64,000 nt of DNA from Variovorax paradoxus. Its GTDB lineage: Bacteria; Pseudomonadota; Gammaproteobacteria; Burkholderiales; Burkholderiaceae_C. Below are positions 1-11,222 of the stretch, one piece after another. The notes under the pieces were generated by a model that worked only from the letters and a program-made list of their open reading frames with translations, was not told the origin of the DNA and ran no database searches. Numbering within the stretch: position 1 is the stretch's first letter; each line of letters opens with the position of its first letter. The stretch is taken from NCBI RefSeq assembly GCF_009755665.1, contig NZ_CP046622.1, positions 310,001-374,000 of the forward strand, written 5' to 3'. Made by a program: the position numbers and the translations under genes.

Positions 1-457
1 TTCCAGGGGTTTTGCACCGGCACGGCCTTGTCGTGGCCCACGGCGGGCACGGCCACGTTCTCGTTGGCCGAGCCCATGGCGAACTCGTCGCAGCTCAGCT
101 TGCCGAGGGTGACTGCGCCGGCTTCGGCCAGGCGGCGCACCACGGTGGCATCGAAGGGCGAACGGTAGCCCGCGAGCATCTTCGAGCCGGCGGTGGTGGC
201 GAAATCGGTGGTGACGAAGATGTCCTTGTGCGCAATCGGCACGCCGGCCAGTGCCGGGGCGTTGCCGGTGGCAAGCTGCGCGTCGGCCGCACGGGCCTGG
301 GCCAGCGTGACTTCCTCGTTCACATCCACAAAGGTGCCGAGCGATTCGTGGGACTTCATGCGGCCCAGAAAGGCCTGGGACGCCTCGACCGCCGAAACCT
401 GGCGGTCGGCCAATGCCTTGGCCAGGGCGACCACGCCCATTTGATGCAATTCGCCGC

Positions 458-461
<4 letters not shown>
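1..461 (-). CDS. gatA: Glutamyl-tRNA(Gln)/aspartyl-tRNA(Asn) amidotransferase subunit A (5' part; runs off window)
   Basis: This is the amidase subunit of GatCAB, which amidates misacylated Glu-tRNA(Gln) or Asp-tRNA(Asn). The first 153 residues are visible. They include the amidase-family lysine in PIAHKD (about residue 79) and the following [20 protein letters not shown] stretch, which is typical of GatA. The Gly/Ser-rich amidase signature lies beyond the window edge. The start is the ATG read leftward from 461; it overlaps the gatC stop by four bases, implying translational coupling. gatB would be expected further left. Confidence is high despite truncation. Confidence 0.95.
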
Positions 462-2017
<1,556 letters not shown>

Positions 2018-2036
2018 ATGCGCCACTGCCATCATC

Positions 2037-2068
2037 GGCCGGCCCTGCTTGTGCAGGCCGGCCTTTTT
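2037..2068 (+). terminator. Rho-independent terminator between mreB and mreC
   Basis: Two G+C-only arms (2037-2048 and 2053-2063) pair almost perfectly with one bulged base. The loop is tiny and a run of five T follows (2064-2068). It sits 20 bases after the mreB stop and about 30 before mreC. It probably lets mreB be made in excess over mreCD by partial termination; that role is inferred. Confidence 0.8.
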
Positions 2069-2100
2069 GCCATCTGACGTTGCACAGCCAGGCCTGAACC

Positions 2101-3045
2101 ATGCCCTTGGGCACGCTCGATCGCACAGCCCCGCCCCTGTTCAACCAGGGGCAGTCGGCCCTGAGCAAGTTGATTTTCTTCGGTGCGCTCTCGCTGTTCC
2201 TGATGGTGGCCGACGCGCGCTTCCATCTGGTTCAGCCCATACGCGCGGCCGTGGGGGCGGTGCTCTATCCGGTGCAGTGGCTGGCGCTCAAGCCGGTGCA
2301 GTTCGTGGTGGGCGGCAGCCGCTACTTCGAAGACCTGCAAACGGCCCAGCGCAACGAAGAAGAAGCCCGCAAGGCGCTCATGCAGCAGGCAGAGCGTGCG
2401 AGCCAGGCCGACACGCTCGCGCAGGACAACGCACGCCTTCGCGCGTTGCTCGAACTGCGCCAGACCACGCAGGCGCCGGGCCGCGCCGCCGAGGTGCTCT
2501 ACGACGCCGCCGACCCCTACACGCGCAAGATCGTCATCGACCAGGGGCTCACGCACGGCGTGGCGGCCGGTTCGCCGGTGATCGACGCGAACGGCGTGCT
2601 CGGCCAGGTGACACAGGTGCTGCCCTTCACGAGCGAGGTCACGCTGGTGATCGACCGCGATCTTTCCATTCCCGTGCAGAACACCCGCACCGGCGTGCGC
2701 AGCGTGGCTTTCGGTGATGCATCGGCGCACGGCGCGGGGCTGGAGCTGCGCTTCATGGCTGCCAATGCCGACCTGCAGGAGGGCGACCTGCTCTCCACCA
2801 GCGGCGTCGACGGCGTCTATCCGGCCGGCCTGCCGGTTGCAAAGATCGAGCGCATCGAGCGCCGCGCCGATTCGGCCTTTGCGCGCATCTACTGCGTTCC
2901 GCTGGCCCGCGTGACGGCAGCGCGCTACGTGCTGGTGCTGGCGCCCACGGGGGCGCCCGCGGCACCGCCCGCGCCGGCCGCCCCCGCGCGCGGCAAGAAG
3001 CCCGAGCCCAAGGCAGACAAGAAAGCCGCGGAGCGCGCCCGATGA
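2101..3045 (+). CDS. mreC: Rod shape-determining protein MreC
   Basis: MreC is the periplasmic scaffold of the elongasome that links MreB/MreD to PBP2. Its 314 residues show a short cytoplasmic N-terminus, one membrane segment ([16 protein letters not shown], about residues 22-38), a Gln/Glu/Arg-rich coiled coil (about 75-125), and the beta-rich MreC domain. The domain includes [23 protein letters not shown] and [18 protein letters not shown]. The last 35 residues are a low-complexity Ala/Pro/Lys tail, longer than in many homologues. The stop overlaps the mreD start by four bases. Confidence 0.96.
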   Translation: MPLGTLDRTAPPLFNQGQSALSKLIFFGALSLFLMVADARFHLVQPIRAAVGAVLYPVQWLALKPVQFVVGGSRYFEDLQTAQRNEEEARKALMQQAERASQADTLAQDNARLRALLELRQTTQAPGRAAEVLYDAADPYTRKIVIDQGLTHGVAAGSPVIDANGVLGQVTQVLPFTSEVTLVIDRDLSIPVQNTRTGVRSVAFGDASAHGAGLELRFMAANADLQEGDLLSTSGVDGVYPAGLPVAKIERIERRADSAFARIYCVPLARVTAARYVLVLAPTGAPAAPPAPAAPARGKKPEPKADKKAAERAR

Positions 3046-3563
3046 TCAAACGCCCCGGCCAACAGCAGCTGCTGCTGCCCGTCAGCCCGCTTTTCATGTG
3101 GTCGAGTCTGGTGGTGGCGCTGCTCATCAACATGATTCCGATTGGGCGCGCCGCCTGGATGCCCGACCTGCTCGCGCTGGCCATCGTGTTCTGGGGCGTG
3201 CACCAGCCGATGCGCGTAGGCATTGGCGCGGCCTTCGTCTTCGGGCTGTGCATGGACGTGCACCAGGCGTCCATGCTGGGCCAGCATGCGCTGTCCTACA
3301 CCACGCTGGGCTTCTTCGCGATCACCATTCACCGGCGCCTGCTCTGGTACCCGGTGGCTTCGCAGGCGCTGCAGGTGCTGCCGCTTTTTGCGCTCTCGCA
3401 ATTCATCGAGGTGGTGACGCGCATGATCGGCGGCGGCATTTTTCCGGGCTGGTGGGTGCTGGCCTCCCCGGTCATCGAGGCCGCGCTGTGGCCGTTGGCA
3501 ACGGCGCTGCTGCTGGCGCCCCAGCGCCGCACGCCGGAACCCGACGAGAACCGCCCGCTCTAA
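3042..3563 (+). CDS. mreD: Rod shape-determining membrane protein MreD
   Basis: MreD is a small polytopic inner-membrane partner of MreC. The 173-residue product is mostly hydrophobic with about five predicted membrane spans. It carries the family pattern WMPDLLALAIVFWGVHQP near residues 40-58 and GLCMDV in the next helix. The ATGA overlap with mreC points to coupled translation. About 60 bases separate it from mrdA. Confidence 0.93.
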   Translation: MIKRPGQQQLLLPVSPLFMWSSLVVALLINMIPIGRAAWMPDLLALAIVFWGVHQPMRVGIGAAFVFGLCMDVHQASMLGQHALSYTTLGFFAITIHRRLLWYPVASQALQVLPLFALSQFIEVVTRMIGGGIFPGWWVLASPVIEAALWPLATALLLAPQRRTPEPDENRPL

Positions 3564-3627
3564 GCCGGGCAGTCCACCTTCCTATGCATTTGCCAACGCA
3601 CTTGCACGCGCCTAAGCTCACGCCGCC

Positions 3628-5595
3628 ATGACCGAAATCCGCAACGTTGCCGCCGACCTCGCGCGCTTCAAGCGCCGCGTGATCGTGATCGGCATGGTGG
3701 TGCTCTTCGCCTTCGGGCTGCTGGGCTCGCGGCTGTTCTACCTGCAGGTGGTGCGGCATGACGACCTCGCCGAGCAGGCCGAGAGCAACCGTACGGCCAT
3801 CGTGCCGGTGGTGCCGAACCGCGGGCTCATCCTCGACCGCAACGGCATCGTGCTGGCCTCCAACTACTCCGCCTACACGCTGGAGATCACGCCTTCCAAG
3901 GTGGGCGACGTCGAAGAGACCATCGACGCGCTGACCCAGGTGCTCGAGGTTTCGCCGCGCGACCGCCGCCGCTTCAAGCGCCTGCGCGAAGACTCTCGCA
4001 GCTTCGACTCCATTCCGATCCGCACCCGCCTGAACGACGAAGAAGTGGCCCGTTTCGCGGCGCAGCGCTACCGCTTCCCGGGCGTGGAAATCAAGGCGCG
4101 GCTGTTCCGCAACTATCCGCATGGCGAGGTCGCCTCGCACGTGCTCGGCTACATCGGCCGCATCAACCAGCGCGAGAAGACCGCGATGGAAGACTGGGCC
4201 GAGGAAGACCAGGCCAACTACAAGGGCACCGACTACATCGGCAAGCTCGGCATCGAGCAAAGCTACGAAAAAACACTGCACGGCCATACCGGCGTCGAGC
4301 AGATGGAAACCTCGGCCGGCGGCCGCGCGGTGCGCCGGCTTGCGAGCCATCCGGCCACGCCAGGCAACACCGTGATGCTGTCGCTCGACATCAAGCTGCA
4401 GAAGCTGGTCGAAGACATGTTCGGCGACCGCCGCGGCGCGCTGGTGGCCATCGACCCCAAGACCGGCGAGGTGCTGGCCTTCGTGAGCAAGCCGACCTTC
4501 GACCCCAACCTCTTCGTCGAAGGCATCGACACCGAAAGCTGGAAAGAGCTCAGCGAATCGCTCGACAAGCCGCTGCTCAACCGGGCGCTGCGTGGCACCT
4601 ATCCGCCCGGCTCGACCTACAAGCCCTTCATGGCGCTGGCTGCATTGCAAACCGGCAAGCGCGGCCCGAACGTGGTAGTGAACGACCCCGGGTATTTCAA
4701 CTTTGGCGGCCACCGCTTCGGCAGCCCCGAAGGCAACATCGGCGGCGTCGACATGCGGCGCTCGATCCAGCTGTCGAGCAACATCTATTACTACTCGCTG
4801 GCCAACGAGATGGGCGTGGACCTGATCCACGACTTCATGAAGCCGCTGGGTTTCGGCCAGATCACCGGCATCGACCTGGGCGGCGAGGTGCGCGGCGTGC
4901 TGCCCAGCACCGAGTGGAAACGCAACGCATACAAGCGGCCCGAGCAGAAGAAGTGGTACGCGGGCGAAACCATTTCGCTGGGCATTGGCCAGGGCTACAA
5001 CACCTTCACCATGCTGCAGCTCGCGCAGGCCACGGCCATCGTGGCCGACGGCGGCATGAAGCGCAAGCCGCACGTTGCTCTCGCCACGCGCAACACGGTT
5101 AGCGGCGAAGTGGCCCCGCTGCCGCAACCGCCCGCGGAGAACCTCGGCTATACGCCGGCCAACATCGCGGTGATCCGCGAAGGACTGACCAGCGTGGTCA
5201 CCAGCGGAACCGCGCGCGGGGTGTTCGCCGGCGCGGGCTACCAGGCGGCCGGCAAGACGGGTACGGCGCAGGCCGTGACCCAGGCGCAGAACACCAAGTA
5301 CAACGCCCGCGCGCTCGAAGAGCACCAGCGCGATCACGCGCTGTTCATGGCGTTTGCGCCTGTCAACAACCCGAAGATCGCCCTGGCAGTGATCGTCGAG
5401 AACGCCGGTTGGGGCGCGGGCGCCGCGGCACCCATTGCGCGCCGCGTGTTCGACTACGTGTTGATGGACCAGTACCCGAGCGAGGCCGACATGGCTGCCA
5501 TCAGGATCGGCAAGGCCGGCGCCCCGATCGGCAAGCCGCGCGTGGCGAGTGAAGTGGCTTGGCCAGTGGCTGGCACTGCTGCCACCGCGCCCTGA
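3628..5595 (+). CDS. mrdA: Penicillin-binding protein 2, elongasome transpeptidase
   Basis: This is the class B PBP that cross-links peptidoglycan during lateral growth. The 655 residues comprise a short cytoplasmic tail, one membrane anchor (about 20-40), the pedestal domain (PNRGLILDRNGIVLASN onward), and the transpeptidase domain. The three catalytic motifs are all visible: S329-T-Y-K332, S383-S-N385, and K543-T-G. It closes the mreBCD group. RodA, its usual glycosyltransferase partner, is not next to it: the following gene is convergent fahA, so rodA must lie elsewhere. Confidence 0.96.
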   Translation: MTEIRNVAADLARFKRRVIVIGMVVLFAFGLLGSRLFYLQVVRHDDLAEQAESNRTAIVPVVPNRGLILDRNGIVLASNYSAYTLEITPSKVGDVEETIDALTQVLEVSPRDRRRFKRLREDSRSFDSIPIRTRLNDEEVARFAAQRYRFPGVEIKARLFRNYPHGEVASHVLGYIGRINQREKTAMEDWAEEDQANYKGTDYIGKLGIEQSYEKTLHGHTGVEQMETSAGGRAVRRLASHPATPGNTVMLSLDIKLQKLVEDMFGDRRGALVAIDPKTGEVLAFVSKPTFDPNLFVEGIDTESWKELSESLDKPLLNRALRGTYPPGSTYKPFMALAALQTGKRGPNVVVNDPGYFNFGGHRFGSPEGNIGGVDMRRSIQLSSNIYYYSLANEMGVDLIHDFMKPLGFGQITGIDLGGEVRGVLPSTEWKRNAYKRPEQKKWYAGETISLGIGQGYNTFTMLQLAQATAIVADGGMKRKPHVALATRNTVSGEVAPLPQPPAENLGYTPANIAVIREGLTSVVTSGTARGVFAGAGYQAAGKTGTAQAVTQAQNTKYNARALEEHQRDHALFMAFAPVNNPKIALAVIVENAGWGAGAAAPIARRVFDYVLMDQYPSEADMAAIRIGKAGAPIGKPRVASEVAWPVAGTAATAP

Positions 5596-5605
5596 CGGTT
5601 TTTCT

Positions 5606-5624
5606 CCTCTCCCAGAGGGAGAGG
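5606..5624. terminator. Short inverted repeat between convergent mrdA and fahA
   Basis: Perfect 8-base arms (CCTCTCCC and GGGAGAGG) are separated by three bases in the 39-base gap between the two convergent genes. No T run follows on either strand. It may be a bidirectional stop signal or one copy of a short family repeat; function is inferred from position only. Confidence 0.4.
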
Positions 5625-5634
5625 GGACAACACC

Positions 5635-6909
5635 CTAAGCCGCTGCCACCGTGCCGCTGACTTCACCCAGCCCGATTCGCACCGCACCCTCCCGCTCGCA
5701 GTAGCCGCGCATGACCAGCGTGTCGCCGTCTTCAAGGAACGTGCGTTTCTCGCCATTGGGCAGCGTGATCGGCTGCTTGCCGCCGAGCGTCAGCTCCATC
5801 AGCGAGCCGGCTTCGTCGGGCTTGGGGCCCGAGAGCGTGCCGGAGCCCAGCAGGTCGCCCGGCTGCAGGTTGCAGCCGTTCACCGTGTGGTGTGCAACGA
5901 GCTGCGCGGCCGTCCAGTAGGCGGCTTCGGTGGTGTTGCCGCGCGTGAGCCGTGTGGGCGCTTCACCTGCGGCGCGCATCTTCGCGGTCTGCAGCAGCAC
6001 TTCGAGCGTGATGTCGAGCGCGCCGCTTTCGCGGTTCGAGGGCGCATCGAGGTAAGGCAGCGGTTGCGGGTCTCCCGCGGGCCGCTCGAACCTGGCGCGG
6101 AACGGCGCCAGCGCTTCCATCGTCACGATCCACGGCGATAGCGTGCTCGCGAAGTTCTTCGCGAGGAAGGGGCCGAGCGGCTGGTATTCCCAGGCCTGCA
6201 GGTCTCGCGCCGACCAGTCGTTGAGCAGCGTCACGCCGAACAGATGCTCTTCGGCCTCGCCGATGGCAATCGGCTCGCCGAGTGCGTTGCCGCGGCCGAC
6301 CAGAAAACCAAGCTCCAGCTCGTAGTCGAGCCGCTTCGAAGGGCCGAAGCTCGGCTCTGCGGCGTCTGGCGCCTTGGTCTGGCCCTGCGGGCGCTTGAAG
6401 ACCTGGCCGCTCACGCCGATCGACGACGCACGGCCGTGATAGCCGATGGGCACCCACTTGTAGTTGGGCATCAGCGGCTGGTCGGGGCGGAACAGCTTGC
6501 CGATGGTGGTGGCGTGGTGAATGCCGGTGTAGAAATCGGTGTAGTCGCCGATGCGGCAGGGCACGGTGAGCTCGGCCGCATCCTGAGGCAGCAGCGCCTT
6601 CGACCATGCGGCCTCTTTGCCGCTGCCTTCCGCAAGGCCCGCCGAGATGGCCGCGCGAAGCGCCTGGCGGTCTTTCACGCCCGCGTTCATCAGCGCGTTC
6701 ATGTCGTCGGTATCGACCAGGCCTGCGGCCTTCAGGTCGAGCACCTGGTCGCCAATGGCCACCCCGATGCGAAAGGCCTCGCTGCTGCCCGCCGCGCGAA
6801 AGCGGCCGAAGGGCAGGTTCTGGATCGGGAAGTCGCAGCCGGCTTCATTGGCCGAGGCAACCCAGCTGCGCAGCTTCGGGTCGTGGGTGGCGTTGAGTGC
6901 GATGGTCAT
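5635..6909 (-). CDS. fahA: Fumarylacetoacetase
   Basis: It hydrolyses 4-fumarylacetoacetate to fumarate and acetoacetate, the last step of the homogentisate (tyrosine/phenylalanine) pathway. The 424-residue length matches FAH enzymes. Visible signatures are DFYTGIHHATTIG (metal-binding Asp and catalytic His region), YHGRASSIG, DYELELGFLVGRGN, FLAKNFASTLSPW and LLGSGTLSGP. It is the promoter-distal gene, 40 bases after hmgA on the same strand. An isomerase gene (maiA) is not adjacent; the oxidised product may be isomerised by an enzyme encoded elsewhere or with glutathione. Confidence 0.96.
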   Translation of the reverse strand: MTIALNATHDPKLRSWVASANEAGCDFPIQNLPFGRFRAAGSSEAFRIGVAIGDQVLDLKAAGLVDTDDMNALMNAGVKDRQALRAAISAGLAEGSGKEAAWSKALLPQDAAELTVPCRIGDYTDFYTGIHHATTIGKLFRPDQPLMPNYKWVPIGYHGRASSIGVSGQVFKRPQGQTKAPDAAEPSFGPSKRLDYELELGFLVGRGNALGEPIAIGEAEEHLFGVTLLNDWSARDLQAWEYQPLGPFLAKNFASTLSPWIVTMEALAPFRARFERPAGDPQPLPYLDAPSNRESGALDITLEVLLQTAKMRAAGEAPTRLTRGNTTEAAYWTAAQLVAHHTVNGCNLQPGDLLGSGTLSGPKPDEAGSLMELTLGGKQPITLPNGEKRTFLEDGDTLVMRGYCEREGAVRIGLGEVSGTVAAA

Positions 6910-6949
6910 GGAATGTCTTTCTTTGGATGTGGCGCCTGCTCGTCGGCCG

Positions 6950-8260
6950 TCAGGGCTTGAACTGGTCCTTGAGGCCCGCCCAGCAATCGGCGTAGTCGGT
7001 GTCCAGCGCGGGGCTCTGCAGCGCGAAGTTCGTCGGAATTAAGCGGTACCGGCTTTCGAACATGAAGGCCAGCGTGTTGTCGAGCTTGTGCGGCTTCAGG
7101 TCGGTGTGCGTGGCTTTGTCGAAGGCTTCCTCGTCCGGCCCGTGCGGCACCATGCAGTTGTGCAGGCTCGCGCCGCCGGGCTTGAAGCCGCCCGGCTTGG
7201 CGTCGTATTCGCCGAGCACAAGCCCCATGAACTCGCTCATGAGGTTGCGGTGGAACCAGGGCGGACGGAAGGTGTTTTCCATCACCATCCAGCGCGGCGG
7301 GAAGATCACGAAGTCGCAGTTCGCGGTGCCGGGCGTGTCGCTCGGCGAGGTCAGCACCGTAAAGATGGAAGGATCGGGATGGTCGAAGCTGATGGAGCCG
7401 ATCACCATGAAGTTGGCCGTGTCGTACTTCACCGGCGCCAGGTTGCCGTGCCATGCGACCACGTTGAAAGGCGACTGCCTGGTTGGTGCCTTCCAGAAGC
7501 GGCCGCCGAATTTCTTCACCAGCTCGTAGGCACCGCCGTCTTCCTCGAAAGCCGCCACAGGAGCCTGGAAGTCGCGCGCGTTGGCCAGGCCGTTCGAGCC
7601 GATGGGGCCCAACTCGGGCAGGCGGAAATGCGCACCGTAGTTCTCGCAGACATAGCCTCGGGAGATTCCGTCGGGCAATGCCACCTTGAACGCCATGCCG
7701 CGCGGCAGCACCGCGATCTCGCCGGGCTTCACGTCGAGCACGCCGAGCTCGGTGGTGATGACCAGGCGGCCCTGCTGCGGCACGACGAGCATTTCGCCGT
7801 CGGCGTTGACGAAGGCGCGTTTCTCCATCGAGCGGCCCGCAAGGTACATGAGCGAGCCGATGCCGACCTGCGATTCGGCATCGCCGTTGGCTGCGACGGT
7901 GTGCATGCCGTCGATGAAGTCCACATCGGCCGCGCCGTCGAGCGGCATCGGATGCCAGCGCAGCGGCTCGGGCGGCAATGCGATTTCGCGGTCGGCGCCG
8001 GTGGTCCAGTGCGGCTGGGCATACGGCTGGTAGCGGCCGGACACCACCGAGGGCTGGCGGCGGTACAGCCAGGTGCGGCGGTTTTCATGGCGCGGCGCGG
8101 TGAAGGCGGTGCCCGAGAGCAGCTCGGTGTAAAGGTCGAAGGGCGCGCGCTGCGGGTTGTTGCGGCCCTGGGGCAGGGCACCGGCCACGGCTTCGGAGGC
8201 GTACTCGTTGCCGAAGCCGCTCTGGTAGCGCCGCTCGGCACTGGCGGTTGGATGGGTCAT
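6950..8260 (-). CDS. hmgA: Homogentisate 1,2-dioxygenase
   Basis: This iron(II) ring-cleavage enzyme converts homogentisate to maleylacetoacetate. The 436-residue product begins [18 protein letters not shown]; that start has a GAGA-type ribosome site just upstream, whereas the longer open frame to 8398 has no family similarity. The cupin iron ligands are recognisable in [13 protein letters not shown] (His and Glu) and [11 protein letters not shown] (His). It lies between a DUF2783 gene and fahA in the same leftward group, so the two pathway enzymes should be co-expressed. Confidence 0.97.
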   Translation of the reverse strand: MTHPTASAERRYQSGFGNEYASEAVAGALPQGRNNPQRAPFDLYTELLSGTAFTAPRHENRRTWLYRRQPSVVSGRYQPYAQPHWTTGADREIALPPEPLRWHPMPLDGAADVDFIDGMHTVAANGDAESQVGIGSLMYLAGRSMEKRAFVNADGEMLVVPQQGRLVITTELGVLDVKPGEIAVLPRGMAFKVALPDGISRGYVCENYGAHFRLPELGPIGSNGLANARDFQAPVAAFEEDGGAYELVKKFGGRFWKAPTRQSPFNVVAWHGNLAPVKYDTANFMVIGSISFDHPDPSIFTVLTSPSDTPGTANCDFVIFPPRWMVMENTFRPPWFHRNLMSEFMGLVLGEYDAKPGGFKPGGASLHNCMVPHGPDEEAFDKATHTDLKPHKLDNTLAFMFESRYRLIPTNFALQSPALDTDYADCWAGLKDQFKP

Positions 8261-8303
8261 GGTGTTCTCTTTCGAAAATCGGGGCGATGGCGCCGGTATG
8301 TGT

Positions 8304-8510
8304 TCAGCTGCCGCGTGCGGCCTCGAAAGCCTCGCGCAGCACGGCCAGCGAGCCGATGTGGTTGGCCAGCACGAGCACGAGCCGCGCGTTGAAGGCATGG
8401 CTCTCTTCGTTGGAAAGCCCCTGGTGGGCCTCGATCAGCGCCTCGTAGAAATCGTCGGGTGCTTCGAGGTTCGGCGTGGTGATCAGATGTGGTTGCATGG
8501 TGCTGCTCAT
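8304..8510 (-). CDS. DUF2783 small protein
   Basis: The 68-residue acidic, helical protein contains [19 protein letters not shown] and then [19 protein letters not shown], as in DUF2783 proteins, which commonly sit beside MhpA-like monooxygenases. The start at 8510 overlaps the stop of the upstream monooxygenase by four bases (ATGA), so the two are probably translated together. A role as accessory subunit or stabiliser of the monooxygenase is a guess from this coupling; no catalytic motif is visible. Confidence 0.8.
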   Translation of the reverse strand: MSSTMQPHLITTPNLEAPDDFYEALIEAHQGLSNEESHAFNARLVLVLANHIGSLAVLREAFEAARGS

Positions 8511-10144
8511 CCCTTTGCCAACGCACGGTCTATGGCGGCGCGGATGTTCCCCGCCGTGGGTTGCCGCCAGCGCGCGCACACGTGATGGTCGGGCCGCAGC
8601 AGGTAGACGGTGCCGGGTTGCGCGTCATAGCGGTGCATGGCGAGTTCGCCTGCGGTCGTAGCGTCTTTCACGCGCACGATGTGCAACGGAAGGTCGCATG
8701 CCTTCAGCGCCTGCAGGCTGCGTTCGGTCGCTTCACCGGTGCCGAATACCAGCGCCGTGAACTGCGCCACATGGCATTCGCGCAGCAGCCAGCCGCTGCT
8801 GCCATCGGTGCGCACCACGGGGGCGTCGGCCGCTGCGGCGCCGGGGACCATCGCACCGGCAAAGGTGTCGGCGTCGGGCGTGTTGAGCGGCGAATCACGC
8901 AGCACCGCCGGCACCGAGAGCCGCCCGCTGTTGACCAGCGTGCGCGCAAACGCATGGCGCTTCGTCAGCTCCAGCACCGCGTCGCGGAACAGGCGGCTCA
9001 CTTCGCTCTTGGGCGTGATGAAGTCGGTCGCGCGCGTGGAGTTGCGGATGTTTTCGTCGGCCGCGAATTCGCGCTCGCTCGCGTAGCTGTCGAGCAGCGC
9101 ATCGGGTGCCTCGCTCCGGAGCACGGCCGCGAGCTTCCATGCGAGGTTGTCCGCGTCCTGCACGCCCGAATTGGCGCCGCGCGCACCAAAGGGCGACACG
9201 CCGTGCGCCGAGTCGCCCGCAAACAGCACGCGGCCATGGCGAAAGCGCTCCATGCGCTGGCAGGCAAAGGTGTAGACGCTCGCCCAGCCGATGGTGAATT
9301 GCACGCCTTCGAAGCCGATGCTGTCGAGCAGCGCACGCACGCGCGGCGTGATGTTTTCGTGCTTGCGCTCTTCCACCGGGTCGGCGTCCCAGCCGAGCTG
9401 GAAGTCGACGCGCCACATGCCGTCGGCCTGCTTGTGCAGCAGCACGCTCTGGCCCGGGTGGAACGACGGGTCGAACCAGAAGCGCCGCTCGGTAGGCAGC
9501 TGCGCATCCATCGTGATGTCCGCAATCAGGAAGCGGTCGCGGAAGGTGCGGCCCTTGGCTTCGAGCCCCAGCAACTGGCGCAGGTTCGAGCGCGAGCCGT
9601 CGCAGGCGGCAACATAGTCGGCTTGCAGTCGGTAGTCGCCCTCGGGCGTTTCCACAGTGAGAACGGCGCCGCCGTCGTTCTGCTCGATGCCCGTCACCTT
9701 GTTGTTCCAGCGCAGGTCGATCAGCGGCAGCGCCGCGGCGCGCTCGACGAGATAGCCCTCGACGTAGTACTGCTGCAGGTTGATGAAGGCCGGACGCTCG
9801 TGGCCGGGTTCGGGCAGCAGGTCGAAGCTGTAGACCTGCTCGTCGTGGAAGAACACCCGGCCCACATGCCACGACACGCCCTTGCCGACCATACGGTCGC
9901 CGCAGCCGAGGCGGTCGAACACCTCGAGCGTGCGCTTGGCAAAGCAGATCGCGCGCGAGCCGCTGGAAAGGGTGTTGTCGTTGTCGAGCAGCACCACCGG
10001 AATCTCGCGCAGCGCAAGGTCGATGGCCAGCGTGAGGCCCACCGGGCCGGCGCCGACGACGACCACCGGGCGGCGGGCGGGCGAGGGCGCATCCTGGTCG
10101 GCGTGGCGCTTGTAGTCGAAGCGCAGGCTTTGGTAGTCGAGCAC
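8507..10144 (-). CDS. FAD-dependent aromatic monooxygenase (MhpA/PheA-type class A hydroxylase)
   Basis: This flavoprotein hydroxylase is expected to add an OH to an aromatic acid using NAD(P)H and O2. The 545 residues include the N-terminal dinucleotide fold VVVVGAGPVGLTLAIDLALR, the DG motif AACDGSRSNLRQLLG, and the second FAD motif GRVLFAGDSAHGVSPFGARG. A thioredoxin-like C-terminal region follows. I chose a GTG start at 10144 because GGAGA lies about seven bases upstream. Given hmgA and fahA downstream, its product is plausibly homogentisate or a precursor, for example from a 3-hydroxyphenylacetate-type substrate; the substrate is not readable from sequence. Confidence 0.88.
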   Translation of the reverse strand: MLDYQSLRFDYKRHADQDAPSPARRPVVVVGAGPVGLTLAIDLALREIPVVLLDNDNTLSSGSRAICFAKRTLEVFDRLGCGDRMVGKGVSWHVGRVFFHDEQVYSFDLLPEPGHERPAFINLQQYYVEGYLVERAAALPLIDLRWNNKVTGIEQNDGGAVLTVETPEGDYRLQADYVAACDGSRSNLRQLLGLEAKGRTFRDRFLIADITMDAQLPTERRFWFDPSFHPGQSVLLHKQADGMWRVDFQLGWDADPVEERKHENITPRVRALLDSIGFEGVQFTIGWASVYTFACQRMERFRHGRVLFAGDSAHGVSPFGARGANSGVQDADNLAWKLAAVLRSEAPDALLDSYASEREFAADENIRNSTRATDFITPKSEVSRLFRDAVLELTKRHAFARTLVNSGRLSVPAVLRDSPLNTPDADTFAGAMVPGAAAADAPVVRTDGSSGWLLRECHVAQFTALVFGTGEATERSLQALKACDLPLHIVRVKDATTAGELAMHRYDAQPGTVYLLRPDHHVCARWRQPTAGNIRAAIDRALAKG

Positions 10145-10167
10145 GTTTGTCTCCGTGACTCGGGACT

Positions 10168-11127
10168 TCAGCCTTCGAGCGCCTTCCACATCTCGATGTC
10201 CCGCTCCGCCGTCCACACGCGCGGATCGGCATGGCCCGAGGCTTCGTCGTACGCGCGGCTCACGTCGAACGGCATGCAGTGATCGAAGATCACCCACTGG
10301 CTGTACTTGGGCTTGAGCTTGGCGTAGGTGTCCTTGTAGACAGTGTTCAGGTCGCGCCCGGCCTTCACGCCCTCCTGCACGCTCGCGTACACGTCGGAAA
10401 TGAAGTTGCGCGTGCCGGTCAGGCCCTCGGCCACTTCGGCCGGCGTGGTGAGAGCGGCGCCGCGGCCCGGCACCAGCGCGGCGGGCTTGAGCGCCGCGAT
10501 GTTGTCCAGCGTTTTCGGCCAGTCCTGGAAGTAGGCGTCGCCGGCGTACGGCGTGGCGCCAAACTCGACCAGGTCGCCCGACAGCAGCGTGCGCTCTTGC
10601 GGGAGCCACACGACCGTGTCGCCCTTGGTGTGGCCGCGGCCGAGCTGGATCAACTGCACCTCGAGCTTGCCGAGCCACAGCGTCATCTTGCCGGTGAAGG
10701 TCATGGTGGGCCAGGTCAGGCCTGGCGGCACTGTTTCCACGTTCTGGAACAGGCGCGGAAAGCGGCCGATTTCGCTGGCCTTGTCGGCCTCGCCGCGTTC
10801 CACGATCAGGTCGCGCGTGTCCTGGCTGGCCAGGATGTGCTCGGCCCCATAGCCGGCCGCGCCCAGCACGCGCACCGCGTGGTAGTGCGTGAGCACCACG
10901 TACTTGATGGGCTTGTCAGTCACCTCGCGGATGCGGCGCACCACGTCGGCCGCCATGGCGGGCGTGGCCTGGGTGTCGGCCACCAGCACGCAGTCGTCGC
11001 CAATGACGATGCCGGTGTTCGGATCGCCCTCGGCCGTGTAGGCCCAGGCGTGCTCCGAGATCTGGCTGAAGGTGATCTTCTTTTCTTCCATGTCGGCCTG
11101 GCTGGCGAACTTCTTGGCTTGGCTCAT
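10168..11127 (-). CDS. Metallo-beta-lactamase-fold hydrolase with atypical metal motif
   Basis: The 319-residue protein has the MBL fold: DTQATP strand, H81-Y-H83, GHTKGD (H166, D170) and LLSGDLVEFG. The usual HxHxDH reads H81-Y-H83-A-V85-R86, so the Asp and third His that bind the second metal are missing. From memory, this THYHAVRVLGA form recurs in close homologues, suggesting a one-metal or altered site rather than decay. It is the first gene of the leftward aromatic operon, with GGAGA before the ATG at 11127. It may hydrolyse a lactone or thioester intermediate; that is inference from context. Confidence 0.85.
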   Translation of the reverse strand: MSQAKKFASQADMEEKKITFSQISEHAWAYTAEGDPNTGIVIGDDCVLVADTQATPAMAADVVRRIREVTDKPIKYVVLTHYHAVRVLGAAGYGAEHILASQDTRDLIVERGEADKASEIGRFPRLFQNVETVPPGLTWPTMTFTGKMTLWLGKLEVQLIQLGRGHTKGDTVVWLPQERTLLSGDLVEFGATPYAGDAYFQDWPKTLDNIAALKPAALVPGRGAALTTPAEVAEGLTGTRNFISDVYASVQEGVKAGRDLNTVYKDTYAKLKPKYSQWVIFDHCMPFDVSRAYDEASGHADPRVWTAERDIEMWKALEG

Positions 11128-11222
11128 CGTGTGTCTCCGTCGAGTGGATCGAAATTTGATTCGTCTAAAGCAAATGAATTTGCGGTTAACGAATTTCTGA
11201 AGTGTAAGCCCGAGATCAGTTA
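11128..11222. promoter_or_regulatory. Divergent promoter/operator region, MBL operon versus IclR
   Basis: This is the only A+T-rich stretch in the block. It carries inverted half-sites GAAATT (11151-11156) and AATTTC (11192-11197), with further TTCGTT/AACGAA-like pieces between them. It is the natural place for the IclR product to act on both the homogentisate genes and itself. Confidence 0.5.

Noticed and set aside
3472..5337. 621-codon antisense frame opposite mrdA
   Set aside because: Its composition (His/Gln/Arg/Ala-rich) is typical of the reverse strand of a high-G+C gene; mrdA carries all the PBP motifs.
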